DNA of 64,000 nt from Stappia sediminis. GTDB lineage: Bacteria; Pseudomonadota; Alphaproteobacteria; Rhizobiales; Stappiaceae. Below the pieces are notes generated by a model. The model did not search any database. It worked only from the letters and a program-made list of their open reading frames with translations, and was not told the DNA's origin. Location: the NCBI RefSeq assembly GCF_009826895.1, contig NZ_WUMV01000003.1, positions 699,501 through 763,500 on the forward strand, given 5' to 3'. The position numbers were made by a program, and so were the translations under genes. Below are positions 35,208 to 43,582 of the stretch, piece by piece (positions within the stretch are counted from its first letter, which is position 1; every line of letters starts with the position of its first letter).

Positions 35208-35975
35208 TCACGCCTCGTATTGCCGTCTGATCTCGACTGCCAGACCCTCTAAGTCTGGGAATATTGTAGAATAAGTGATTCCGTAACTCTCCAAGTCTCT
35301 CAGAATATTTCTCTTAGCATCCTTGGATATGTTGAGTTTATGTAGGATTGGTCCATTATCTTTTATTTTATAATCTGATGCATGTTCTTCCAAAGTGCGA
35401 GGGACTGAGCTAAAAATAACAAAACGACCTTTTTGCGCGTTAATTCGAGGATTATTTATAATTCCTTGTATCGCTAATGGCTCATTTCTACTGCTTTTCT
35501 CGCGAAATAATGGATGATATTGATCTACTAGTCTTTCTTCTGTGGTAAAAATCCTTGGCTCCTCGGATATGTCTTTCAATACAATTCCATTCCATGCTGC
35601 TGGATCTAGGCACCAAATAGTAGAGTCGTTATCGGAGTCCCCTCCCATCAAGGCAAAAAATAGGGCTATTAAGGGACTCGAAGTCCAGTCTAGTAATCTT
35701 GTCGGTGCCCTATAGTGTTGCATTAAAAACAACATGTCCCACTTTTCGCGCTGATAGGTATCATATAGCGGAGAGCGACGGGCAAATTCAGCGTAAATAT
35801 CGGATTCAATTTGCTCTATTTCATCTATATTTGCCGCTTTTCGATTTCGATGTAAAAATGGCTCAAGTAGATACTTTTCGGAGCCATGTCCGCGGTACCA
35901 AAGCTCTTGATGCGCGGCCTTTTGGCGAAATTTTTCAATTGATCCTATGAATTGACTGAACTTTTTTATTTTCAT
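35208..35975 (-). CDS. FRG domain protein
   Basis: AT-rich gene for a 255 aa protein with the FRG domain: WYRGH at residues 26-30 and LMQHYRAPTRLLDWTSSPLIALFFAL at about 84-109, the two family hallmarks. The biochemical activity of FRG domains is not established to my knowledge. The start has a GAAGGA ribosome site eight bases upstream. It is the first gene of a two-gene unit with the DUF262 protein. The Tyr-Arg-Gly motif and the conserved pairing suggest an effector or modifier role in a defence module, which is inference. Confidence 0.85.
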   Translation of the reverse strand: MKIKKFSQFIGSIEKFRQKAAHQELWYRGHGSEKYLLEPFLHRNRKAANIDEIEQIESDIYAEFARRSPLYDTYQREKWDMLFLMQHYRAPTRLLDWTSSPLIALFFALMGGDSDNDSTIWCLDPAAWNGIVLKDISEEPRIFTTEERLVDQYHPLFREKSSRNEPLAIQGIINNPRINAQKGRFVIFSSVPRTLEEHASDYKIKDNGPILHKLNISKDAKRNILRDLESYGITYSTIFPDLEGLAVEIRRQYEA

Positions 35976-36110
35976 TATTGAATTCCTTCAATATCAATGA
36001 GAAATATATTTCTTCTATTGCTTGATATATGAATCTTTCACGGATTAAAGCCGCTATTAATCCATAGAAAGGCAAATCCTTCTGTGATGGTTCTCGGCAT
36101 ATTGCGATGC

Positions 36111-36116
36111 CATTAT
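36111..36116 (-). promoter_or_regulatory. -10 element for the FRG-DUF262 unit
   Basis: The minus strand reads TATAAT (inside GCTTATAATGG), a perfect -10 hexamer, 136 bp before the FRG start. No good -35 occurs at 16-18 bp, so this is weak evidence alone. Confidence 0.3.
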
Positions 36117-36247
36117 AAGCAAGCAAAATTTACGACGTTCGACAAGTCGCAGCATGTCCGAGCCAGTGGATCTTGTGTTGCTAAAATTTAGGCTGCCGAG
36201 GCTCTCGAAACAATTCGTTGCAATTAAAACATAATGGGGAAATGCAG

Positions 36248-36296
36248 TTGACCTAACGTTTGACCTGCGCGGAAACTCACGTCAACGCGACGTCAA
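36248..36296. promoter_or_regulatory. Four-half-site TTGAC operator array before the acyl-CoA synthetase cassette
   Basis: TTGAC occurs at 36248-36252 and 36260-36264 on the plus strand, and its complement GTCAA at 36281-36285 and 36292-36296. The spacing (12 and 11 bp between neighbours) puts each pair about one helical turn apart, and the two pairs are mirror images around 36272. This arrangement fits a dimer-of-dimers repressor. The first half-sites also resemble -35 boxes. Confidence 0.45.
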
Positions 36297-36400
36297 TTCG
36301 GTCTTTTGCAAAAAGGACTTGATAAAGCGGTCGCGGCAGGCGTTTCATACGCGAAGAGAACGATCCCGAAAACGGGACGATCAAGAGGGGAAGAAACGCT

Positions 36401-38389
36401 ATGGCAGGGTCGCCCGTCGTCGAGCGTCTCGACGAGGACACCTTTCCCAAAATCCTTCTGCGCAACGGCGTGGTCTACAAGGACCGCCCGGCGGTTCGCG
36501 AGAAGGATCTAGGAATCTGGCAGGCATGGACGTGGGCCGAAGTCCTCGACGAAATCCGCGCCTTCGCGATCGGCCTGAAGGGCCTGGGCTTCCAGAAAGG
36601 CGACAGGATCGCGATCATCGGCGCCAACCGCCCGCGTCTCTACTGGACGATGGTGGCCGCACAGTCGCTCGGCGGCGTGCCCGTGCCGATCTATTCCGAT
36701 TCGGTCGCGGAAGAGATGGTCTTCGTCCTGCAGCACGCGGAAGTGAAATTCGCATGCGTCGAGGACCAGGAGCAGGTCGACAAGGTGCTTTCGATCTCCG
36801 ACCGCCTGCCCACGATGGAGCAGGTGATCTACGACGAGGACCGGGGCCTGCGCGACTACGACCACGCCACGTTGCACAGCTTCGAGACGGTGCAGGTGGC
36901 CGGCCGCAAGACGATGGCCGACGATCCGCAAGCCGTGAAGGCCTGGGAAGAAAGCATTGCCGCCACAAAGGGCGACGACATCGCCGTCATGCTCTACACG
37001 TCCGGCACCACGGGCCAGCCGAAGGGCGTCATGCTGTCCTTCGACAACCTTGTGATTTCCGCGCGCAACGGCAACAAATTCGACAAGCTCGACGAGCACG
37101 AGGAAATCGTCGCCTATCTGCCGATGGCCTGGATCGGCGACCATGTGTTCTCGCTCGCCCAGGCCTATACCGCCGGTTACTGCGTGAACTGCCCGGAAAG
37201 CGCCGAAACGGTGGAGGCCGACCGGCGCGAGATCGCGCCGACCTACTTCTTCGCGCCGCCGCGCGTCTTCGAGAACATGCTGACCCACATCATGGTGCGC
37301 ATGGAGGACGCCTCGAAGCTGAAGAAGAGGATGTTCGACTACTTCATGGATGTCGCGCGCCGCGTGGGCGAGCCGATCCTGAACGGTGAGGACGTCTCCT
37401 TCAAGGACCGGCTGCTTTACCGGCTGGGCGAGTTCCTGGTCTATGGCCCCTTGAAGAACCAGATGGGCTTTACCCGCCTCAAGGTGGGCTATACCGCCGG
37501 CGAGGCGATCGGCCCCGAGATCTTCCGCTTCTACCGCGCGCTCGGGCTGAACCTGAAGCAGCTCTACGGCCAGACGGAGGCTTCCGTCTACATCACCATG
37601 CAGCCGGACGGGCAGATCTACGGCGATACCGTGGGCACGCCCGCGCCGCAGGTGGAAATCCGGATCGCCGACAACGGCGAGGTGCTCTACCGCTCGCCGG
37701 GCGTCTTCGTCGGTTACTACAAGAACGAGGAAGCGACGAAGAACACGAAGACCGAGGACGGCTGGGTGCTGACGGGCGATGCCGGCATCATCACCGACGA
37801 GGGGCACCTGAAGATCATCGACCGGGCCAAGGACGTAGGCAAGCTCAAGTCCGGCGACCTTTTCGCGCCGAAATACATCGAGAACAAGCTCAAGTTCTTC
37901 CCGAACGTGAAGGAGGTCGTGGCCTTCGGCGACGGACGGGACTTCGCCAGCGTCTTCGTGAATATCGACCTGACGGCGGTCGGTTCCTGGGCGGAGCGCA
38001 ACAACGTCAACTACGCCTCCTACCAGGAACTTGCGGCGAACCCTCAGGTCTACAAGATGATCGAGGAACACGTCGACCAGGTGAACCGCGACCTTTCCCG
38101 CGAGCCGATGATGGCGGGCGCGCAGATCAGGCGCTTCCTGATCCTGCACAAGGAACTGGACGCCGACGACGGCGAGTTGACGCGCACGCTGAAGGTGCGC
38201 CGCTCCTTCATCGCGGATCGCTACGCCCCGCTGATCGAGGCGCTTTACGACGGTTCCACCGAAAAGCACGTGCGCACCGAAGTCACCTATGAAGACGGAC
38301 GAAAGGGCGCGATCGAGGCGACGGTGCAGATCCGCGACATGAAGACCTATGCGCCCGAGGGCGACGTGACCCGGGAGGCGGCGGAATGA
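36401..38389 (+). CDS. AMP-dependent acyl-CoA synthetase (long-chain type)
   Basis: Adenylate-forming ligase of 662 aa that makes acyl-CoA from a carboxylic acid, ATP and CoA. P-loop-like A3 motif YTSGTTGQPKGVMLS, A5 LKQLYGQTEASVYITM, A8 'GWVLTGDAGIITDEGHLKIIDRAKD' and 'LKSGDLFAPKYIENKL'. The length and the 'LPMAWIGDHVFSLAQ' wording match long-chain fatty acyl-CoA ligases related to those next to Liv-type transporters. First gene of a seven-gene cassette; its stop overlaps livG by 4 bp, so import and CoA activation are probably linked. Confidence 0.9.
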   Translation: MAGSPVVERLDEDTFPKILLRNGVVYKDRPAVREKDLGIWQAWTWAEVLDEIRAFAIGLKGLGFQKGDRIAIIGANRPRLYWTMVAAQSLGGVPVPIYSDSVAEEMVFVLQHAEVKFACVEDQEQVDKVLSISDRLPTMEQVIYDEDRGLRDYDHATLHSFETVQVAGRKTMADDPQAVKAWEESIAATKGDDIAVMLYTSGTTGQPKGVMLSFDNLVISARNGNKFDKLDEHEEIVAYLPMAWIGDHVFSLAQAYTAGYCVNCPESAETVEADRREIAPTYFFAPPRVFENMLTHIMVRMEDASKLKKRMFDYFMDVARRVGEPILNGEDVSFKDRLLYRLGEFLVYGPLKNQMGFTRLKVGYTAGEAIGPEIFRFYRALGLNLKQLYGQTEASVYITMQPDGQIYGDTVGTPAPQVEIRIADNGEVLYRSPGVFVGYYKNEEATKNTKTEDGWVLTGDAGIITDEGHLKIIDRAKDVGKLKSGDLFAPKYIENKLKFFPNVKEVVAFGDGRDFASVFVNIDLTAVGSWAERNNVNYASYQELAANPQVYKMIEEHVDQVNRDLSREPMMAGAQIRRFLILHKELDADDGELTRTLKVRRSFIADRYAPLIEALYDGSTEKHVRTEVTYEDGRKGAIEATVQIRDMKTYAPEGDVTREAAE

Positions 38390-39210
38390 ACGCCTTTGTG
38401 GAACCGGCGACGATGCCCGGAAGCGGCGTCGCCAAGGGCGAGGTGTTGCTCAGCGTCGCCAACGTCTCGCTCGCCTTCGGCGGCGTGAAGGCGATCACCA
38501 ATATCTCCTTCGACATCCGCAAGGGCGAGATCCGCGCGATCATCGGCCCGAACGGGGCCGGCAAGACGTCGATGCTCAACGTCATCAACGGCTTCTACCA
38601 TCCGCAGGAAGGCACCATCACCTGGCGCGGCAAGGCGCGGCGCAAGATGAAGCCCTATGAAGCGGCGAGCCACGGCATCGCCCGCACCTTCCAGAACGTC
38701 GCGCTCTTCAAGGGCATGACCACGCTCGACAACATCATGACCGGGCGCGGGCTGTCGATGAAGAAGAACTTCCTCTGGCAATGCCTGCACTGGGGACCCG
38801 CGCTGAAGGAAGAGATCGACCATCGCCACCGGGTGGAGGAGATCATCGATTTCCTGGAGATCCAGGCGATCCGCAAGACGCCGGTGGGGCGGCTGCCCTA
38901 CGGCCTGCAAAAGCGCGTGGAGCTTGCCCGCGCGCTTGCCATGGAGCCTGAACTTCTGCTGCTGGACGAGCCGATGGCCGGCATGAACCTCGAGGAAAAG
39001 GAGGACATGAGCCGCTTCATCCTCGACGTGAACCAGCAGTTCGGCACGACGATCGCGCTGATCGAGCACGACATGGGCGTGGTCATGGACCTTTCCGACC
39101 GGGTCGTCGTCCTCGACTACGGGCGCAAGATCGCCGACGGAATGCCCGAGGACGTGCAGAAGAACCAAGACGTGATCGACGCCTATCTCGGCGTTCCGCA
39201 CGAGGAATGA
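38386..39210 (+). CDS. livG: Branched-chain amino-acid-type ABC transporter ATPase LivG
   Basis: ATPase of 274 aa. Walker A GPNGAGKTS, Q-loop FQNVALFKGM, the LivG signature region 'LPYGLQKRVELARALAMEPELLLLDEPMAGMNLEEKEDM' with Walker B, and the C-terminal LivG extension ending in YLGVPHEE. In this family the signature LSGG is replaced by LPYG, as seen here. Overlaps the synthetase gene by 4 bp (ATGA) and precedes livH by 16 bp. Confidence 0.92.
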   Translation: MNAFVEPATMPGSGVAKGEVLLSVANVSLAFGGVKAITNISFDIRKGEIRAIIGPNGAGKTSMLNVINGFYHPQEGTITWRGKARRKMKPYEAASHGIARTFQNVALFKGMTTLDNIMTGRGLSMKKNFLWQCLHWGPALKEEIDHRHRVEEIIDFLEIQAIRKTPVGRLPYGLQKRVELARALAMEPELLLLDEPMAGMNLEEKEDMSRFILDVNQQFGTTIALIEHDMGVVMDLSDRVVVLDYGRKIADGMPEDVQKNQDVIDAYLGVPHEE

Positions 39211-39226
39211 GGGAGCGGCTCCACAC

Positions 39227-40123
39227 ATGCTGTTTTTCATAGAAACCGTCCTGTCGGGCCTGATGGCCGGCGTGATGTACTCGCTGGTCGCCCTCGGCTT
39301 CGTGCTGATCTTCAAGGCATCCGGAATCTTCAACTTCGCGCAAGGGGTCTTCTGCCTCTTCGCCGCGCTCACCTTCGTCGGCATCATGGAGAAGACGGGC
39401 GTTCCATGGCCCGTCTCCTTCGTGCTGACCGTCGGCGTGATGATTGCGCTCGCCTGGGCGATCGAGCGTTTCCTGCTGAGCCATCTCGTCAACCAGGAGC
39501 CGATCATTCTCTTCATGGCGACGATCGGGCTCGCCTACTTCCTGGAAGGCCTGGGCGACCTGATGTGGGGCTCCGACGTCAAGCCGCTCGACATCGGCCT
39601 GCCTTCCGGCGCTTCCGACTGGATGCTCGACACCTTCGACATCTACGTCGAAAAGCTGGAGGTCGTCGCGGCCGTTGTCGCCGCCGCGCTTGTCACCGGC
39701 CTTGCGGTCTTCTTCCAGAAGACGCGCATCGGGCGGGCGCTGCGCGCGGTCGCCGACGACCATCAGGCCGCCCTTTCCGTCGGCATTTCGCTCAGGACCA
39801 TCTGGGTGATCGTCTGGTCGGTCGCCGGCATCGTGGCGCTGGTCGCCGGCATCATGTGGGGCGCGAAGTCCGGCGTGCAGTTCTCGCTGTCGCTGATCGC
39901 GCTGAAGGCGCTTCCCGTGCTTATCCTCGGCGGCTTCACCTCGATCCCGGGCGCCATCGTCGGCGGGCTGATCATCGGCGTGGGCGAGAAGGTCGCGGAA
40001 ATCTACCTGGGGCCGTTCGTGGGCGGCGCCATCGAAAACTGGTTCGCCTACATGCTTGCGCTCGCCTTCCTGCTGGTGCGTCCGCAAGGGCTCTTCGGCG
40101 AACGCATCATCGAGCGCGTTTAG
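39227..40123 (+). CDS. livH: Branched-chain amino-acid-type ABC permease LivH
   Basis: Inner-membrane permease of 298 aa with about eight hydrophobic segments. Typical start 'LSGLMAGVMYSLVALGFVLIFKASGIFNFAQG' and 'FFQKTRIGRALRAVADDHQAALSVGIS' before the coupling helix region; 'VLILGGFTSIPGAIVGGLIIG' near the end. Same operon as livG and livM, 23 bp before the latter. Confidence 0.92.
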   Translation: MLFFIETVLSGLMAGVMYSLVALGFVLIFKASGIFNFAQGVFCLFAALTFVGIMEKTGVPWPVSFVLTVGVMIALAWAIERFLLSHLVNQEPIILFMATIGLAYFLEGLGDLMWGSDVKPLDIGLPSGASDWMLDTFDIYVEKLEVVAAVVAAALVTGLAVFFQKTRIGRALRAVADDHQAALSVGISLRTIWVIVWSVAGIVALVAGIMWGAKSGVQFSLSLIALKALPVLILGGFTSIPGAIVGGLIIGVGEKVAEIYLGPFVGGAIENWFAYMLALAFLLVRPQGLFGERIIERV

Positions 40124-40146
40124 GACAACGAGGGGCGTAATCCACC

Positions 40147-41223
40147 ATGCTTTACCGTGAGGCCGGCCAGTTCAAGACGACCTACGATGCGGATCAGGCG
40201 ATCTTCCCGATCGCGCAGGACCGCTGGGCCGTCATCGCCTTTGCCGCCATCGCCTTCCTCGTCGTGCCGTTCTTCGTCAACGACTACTGGACGAACGCCG
40301 TTCTGCTGCCGCTGCTGATCTACGGGCTGGCCGCGCTCGGGCTCAATATCCTCGTCGGCTACTGCGGGCAGATCTCGCTCGGCACCGGCGGTTTCATGGC
40401 GGTGGGGGCATTCGCCTCCTACAAGCTGATGACGAGCTTTCCGGAGCTCAACATCGCGATCGTCGTGCTGCTTTCCGGCGGAGCGACGGCGCTCGTCGGC
40501 GTCATGTTCGGCCTGCCGAGCCTGCGCATCAAGGGCTTCTACCTGGCGGTGGCGACGCTCGCGGCACAGTTCTTCCTCGTCTGGCTCTTCAACAAGTTCG
40601 GATGGTTCTACAACTACTCCGCCACCGGCCAGATCAGCGTTCCCGAACGCACCATCTTCGGCCTGGTGGTGACCGGACCGACGGCCGCACCTTGGGTGAA
40701 GTACCTGTTCTGCCTGTCGTTCCTCGCCCTGTTCGGGCTGATCGCCAAGAACGTCGTGCGCGGGCGGATCGGCCGAAACTGGATGGCGATCCGCGACATG
40801 GACATCGCCGCCGAGCTTATCGGCGTGCGCCCGCTGCAGACCAAGCTGTCCGCCTTCGCCTTCTCCTCCTTCTACGTCGGCATGGCGGGATCGCTTCTCT
40901 TCACCGTCTACCTCGGCGCCGTCGAGGTGACGGAGGTCTTCGGCATCAACGTCTCGTTCCTGGTGCTCTTCATGGTGATCATCGGCGGGCTCGGCTCGAT
41001 CCTGGGTTCGTTCCTGGGCGCGACGTTCCTGGTCCTCATGCCGATCTTCCTGAAGAATTTCATGGTCGATGGCCTGGGGCTCCTGCCCGTTCTGGCAAAG
41101 CATGTCGAAATCCTGCTGATGGGACTTCTGATCATGGGCTTCCTGATCGTCGAACCGCATGGCCTGGCCCGCATGTGGCAGATCCTGAAGGAGAAATTCA
41201 GGCTCTGGCCGTTCCCGTACTGA
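40147..41223 (+). CDS. livM: Branched-chain amino-acid-type ABC permease LivM
   Basis: Second permease, 358 aa, with about nine to ten hydrophobic segments. Hallmarks are 'AALGLNILVGYCGQISLGTGGFMAVGAFASYKL', 'GRNWMAIRDMDIAAELIGVRPLQTKLSAFAFSSFYVGMAGSL' and 'VMIIGGLGSILGSFLGATFL'. The N-terminal leader (MLYREAGQFKTTYDADQAIFPIAQDRW) is longer than in E. coli LivM and is typical of Liv transporters linked to aromatic or CoA-ligase clusters. A 98 bp gap with GGGAGG leads to the receptor gene. Confidence 0.9.
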   Translation: MLYREAGQFKTTYDADQAIFPIAQDRWAVIAFAAIAFLVVPFFVNDYWTNAVLLPLLIYGLAALGLNILVGYCGQISLGTGGFMAVGAFASYKLMTSFPELNIAIVVLLSGGATALVGVMFGLPSLRIKGFYLAVATLAAQFFLVWLFNKFGWFYNYSATGQISVPERTIFGLVVTGPTAAPWVKYLFCLSFLALFGLIAKNVVRGRIGRNWMAIRDMDIAAELIGVRPLQTKLSAFAFSSFYVGMAGSLLFTVYLGAVEVTEVFGINVSFLVLFMVIIGGLGSILGSFLGATFLVLMPIFLKNFMVDGLGLLPVLAKHVEILLMGLLIMGFLIVEPHGLARMWQILKEKFRLWPFPY

Positions 41224-41321
41224 GGCGAAGCCGAACCGGCCGTCCGCCGGATATCAATAAAGAGGGGCGCCTCGGTCAAAATTCACCGACCCGCAAGCAT
41301 GATCCTAGGGAGGAAATACGA

Positions 41322-42644
41322 ATGAGACTTAAGGATCTGGCAATCGGTATCGCCGCATTGGCGATCGCCGCACCGATCGCGGCGACCGCCGCATCGGCCT
41401 ATGAACTCACCATTCCATCGCTCGTCTACCGCACGGGCCCCTATGCGCCGAGCGGCATTCCCTTCGCGAATGGCTATGCCGACTATTTCACGCTTCTCAA
41501 CGAGCGCGACGGCGGCATCAACGGCGCAAAGATCAACGTCGTCGAGTGCGAGACCGCCTATAACACCCAGCAGGGTGTGGAATGCTATGAAAACACCAAG
41601 AACCAGGGCGAATCCGGCGCGCTCGTCTACCAGCCGCTTTCGACCGGCATCTCCTACCAGCTGATCCCGAAGGCCGAGGTCGACCAGATCCCGATCTTCA
41701 CCATGGGCTACGGCCGCACGTCTGCCGCCGACGGCACCACCTTCCCTTGGATCTTCAATCCTCCGGGAACCTACTGGGACCTGGCGTCCGGCATGGTGAA
41801 CTACGCGGCGGCGGTAGAGGGTGGCCTTGAAAACCTTTCGGGCAAGACGCTGGCGCTCGTCTACCACAACTCCGCCTATGGCAAGGAGCCGATCCGCACG
41901 CTGGAAAGCCTGGCCGAGAAACACGGCTTCAAGCTCGAGCTTCTGCCCGTCGACCATCCGGGACAGGAACAGAAGGCGACCTGGCTGCAGATCCGCCGCC
42001 TGCGCCCGGACTGGGTGTTCATGTGGGGCTGGGGCGTGATGAACCAGGTGGCCGTCAAGGAAGCCGCCTCGATCCGCTTCCCGATGGACCGATTCATCGG
42101 CAACTGGTGGTCCGGTTCCGAGCAGGACGTGCTGCCGGCCGGCGGTGACGCCAACGGCTATCTCTCGGCAACCTTCCACGCACCGGGCCCCGACTTCCCG
42201 CTGCACCAGGAAATCCTCGAGAAGGTCTACGGTGCCGGCAAGGGCGCCGGCGAGAAGGAACGCGTCGGCGAAGTGCTCTACAACCGCGGACTGATCGCCG
42301 CCGTGTGGACCGTCGAAGCGATCCGCAAGGCGATGGAGATCAAGGGCTCGAACGAGATCAAGGCATCCGACGTCCGCGACGGCTTCGATGCCCTGAAGGT
42401 CGACGAGGCACGCCTCGCCGAGCTTGGCCTGCCGAACTTCACCTATCCGGTGGAGCTTTCCTGCGCCGTCCACTCCAATCCGGGCACCATCCTGATCCAG
42501 CAGTGGGACGCGGGCGCGAAGAAGTGGACCGTGATCGCCTCCGGCATCCAGCCGGACCGCGAGGTGATCGACCCGCTGATCGCGGAAGACGCCGCGGCCT
42601 ACGCAAAGGAAGCCAATATCACTCCGCGCGAGTGCAACAACTGA
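41322..42644 (+). CDS. livK: Branched-chain-type ABC substrate-binding protein (LivK-like)
   Basis: Periplasmic receptor of 440 aa. The signal peptide is MRLKDLAIGIAALAIAAPIAATAASA. The mature part begins YELTIPSLVYRTGPYAPSGIPFANGYADYF and includes LALVYHNSAYGKEPIRTLESLAEKHGFKLELLPV, the type I binding-protein fold. Cys residues near 'VECETAYNTQQGVECYEN' may form a disulfide. Start ATG 41322 follows an AGGAAA ribosome site. The ligand is unlikely to be leucine: the cassette's two adenylate-forming proteins suggest a carboxylic acid (fatty, aromatic or phenylpropanoid), inferred from context only. A small GATCGT/ACGATC hairpin follows at 42643-42657. Confidence 0.9.
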   Translation: MRLKDLAIGIAALAIAAPIAATAASAYELTIPSLVYRTGPYAPSGIPFANGYADYFTLLNERDGGINGAKINVVECETAYNTQQGVECYENTKNQGESGALVYQPLSTGISYQLIPKAEVDQIPIFTMGYGRTSAADGTTFPWIFNPPGTYWDLASGMVNYAAAVEGGLENLSGKTLALVYHNSAYGKEPIRTLESLAEKHGFKLELLPVDHPGQEQKATWLQIRRLRPDWVFMWGWGVMNQVAVKEAASIRFPMDRFIGNWWSGSEQDVLPAGGDANGYLSATFHAPGPDFPLHQEILEKVYGAGKGAGEKERVGEVLYNRGLIAAVWTVEAIRKAMEIKGSNEIKASDVRDGFDALKVDEARLAELGLPNFTYPVELSCAVHSNPGTILIQQWDAGAKKWTVIASGIQPDREVIDPLIAEDAAAYAKEANITPRECNN

Positions 42645-42690
42645 TCGTCTGACGATCCGTAAAAGCAACGTCAGATAGTTGGAGCGAGAA

Positions 42691-43509
42691 ATGAACGAGA
42701 CGGCCGCGCAACCGATCCTGTCGGTCAACAACATCGAGGTGATCTACAATCACGTCATTCTGGTGTTGAAGGGCGTCTCGCTCAGCGTACCGGAGGGCGG
42801 CATCGTCGCCCTCCTGGGCGCCAACGGCGCGGGCAAGACGACCACGCTGAAGGCGATATCAAACCTCCTCGGCGCCGAACGCGGCGAGGTGACCAAGGGC
42901 TCCATCGTCTTCAAGGACGATCAGGTGGAAGCCCTTTCGCCGAACGACCTCGTGAAACGAGGCTGCATTCAGGTAATGGAAGGCCGGCATTGTTTCGGCC
43001 ACCTGACGGTGGAAGAAAACCTCATGACCGGCGCCTATACCCGCAAGGACGGCCACGGCGCGATCAGGGACGATCTGGACCTCGTCTACAGCTATTTCCC
43101 CCGCCTGAAGGAACGGCGCAGCAGCCAGGCGGGATACACCTCCGGCGGCGAACAGCAGATGTGCGCGATCGGCCGCGCGCTGATGAGCCGGCCGAACATG
43201 ATCCTGCTCGACGAGCCTTCGATGGGCCTCGCCCCGCAGCTCGTCGAGGAAATCTTCGAAATCGTCAAGCTTCTCAACGAAAAGGAAGGCGTGTCCTTCC
43301 TGCTTGCGGAGCAAAACACCAATGTCGCGCTTCGCTACGCCACATATGGCTACATACTGGAAGCCGGGCGCATCGTGCTCGACGGGGACGCGGCGGCCCT
43401 TCGCGACAACGAGGACGTGAAGGAGTTCTATCTCGGCGTCGGCGGCGAGGGGCGAAAGTCGTTCCGCGATGTGAAGCACTACAAGCGGCGCAAGCGCTGG
43501 CTTTCCTGA
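42691..43509 (+). CDS. livF: Branched-chain amino-acid-type ABC transporter ATPase LivF
   Basis: Second ATPase, 272 aa. Walker A GANGAGKTT, 'CIQVMEGRHCFGHLTVEENLMTGAY' (LivF-type Q-loop region, though reading MEGRHCF), the signature YTSGGEQQM, and LLDEPSMGLAPQLVEEI. The ATG at 42691 has GGAG eight bases ahead; an in-frame TTG at 42679 is less likely. The C-terminus extends about 25 residues past the usual end with a basic tail (KHYKRRKRW). Next gene is PaaK-like after 73 bp. Confidence 0.92.
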   Translation: MNETAAQPILSVNNIEVIYNHVILVLKGVSLSVPEGGIVALLGANGAGKTTTLKAISNLLGAERGEVTKGSIVFKDDQVEALSPNDLVKRGCIQVMEGRHCFGHLTVEENLMTGAYTRKDGHGAIRDDLDLVYSYFPRLKERRSSQAGYTSGGEQQMCAIGRALMSRPNMILLDEPSMGLAPQLVEEIFEIVKLLNEKEGVSFLLAEQNTNVALRYATYGYILEAGRIVLDGDAAALRDNEDVKEFYLGVGGEGRKSFRDVKHYKRRKRWLS

Positions 43510-43582
43510 CGAGCCGCGGCCGCAAGTTCGCATAACAGTTTCGAACGATTGAACGTTCCCGAAATGGAGCGGAGGACCTGCC

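Larger units (their letters stand above)
35976..36400. other. 425 bp control region between the AT-rich island and the acyl-CoA synthetase cassette
   Basis: No gene I can support. The left part (to about 36240) is AT-rich and should hold the minus-strand promoter of the FRG/DUF262 unit. The right part contains four TTGAC half-sites and leads to the acyl-CoA synthetase start, which is preceded by GAGGGGAAG. A small CCCG-AAAA-CGGG hairpin lies near 36367. Confidence 0.5.

Noticed and set aside
35935-36126. 63-codon minus-strand frame upstream of the FRG gene
   Set aside because: It starts at a TTG with no ribosome site, overlaps the FRG start, and the TATAAT -10 element lies inside it, so it is more likely 5' untranslated sequence.
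34108-36245. Short near-match (TGGGGAAA followed by an ATG-like word) on both sides of the FRG/DUF262 island, considered as a target duplication
   Set aside because: Only about eight bases match, which is expected by chance in AT-rich flanks.
36509-38269. Antisense frame of 586 codons opposite the acyl-CoA synthetase
   Set aside because: Same shadow effect; the plus-strand synthetase has all adenylation motifs.
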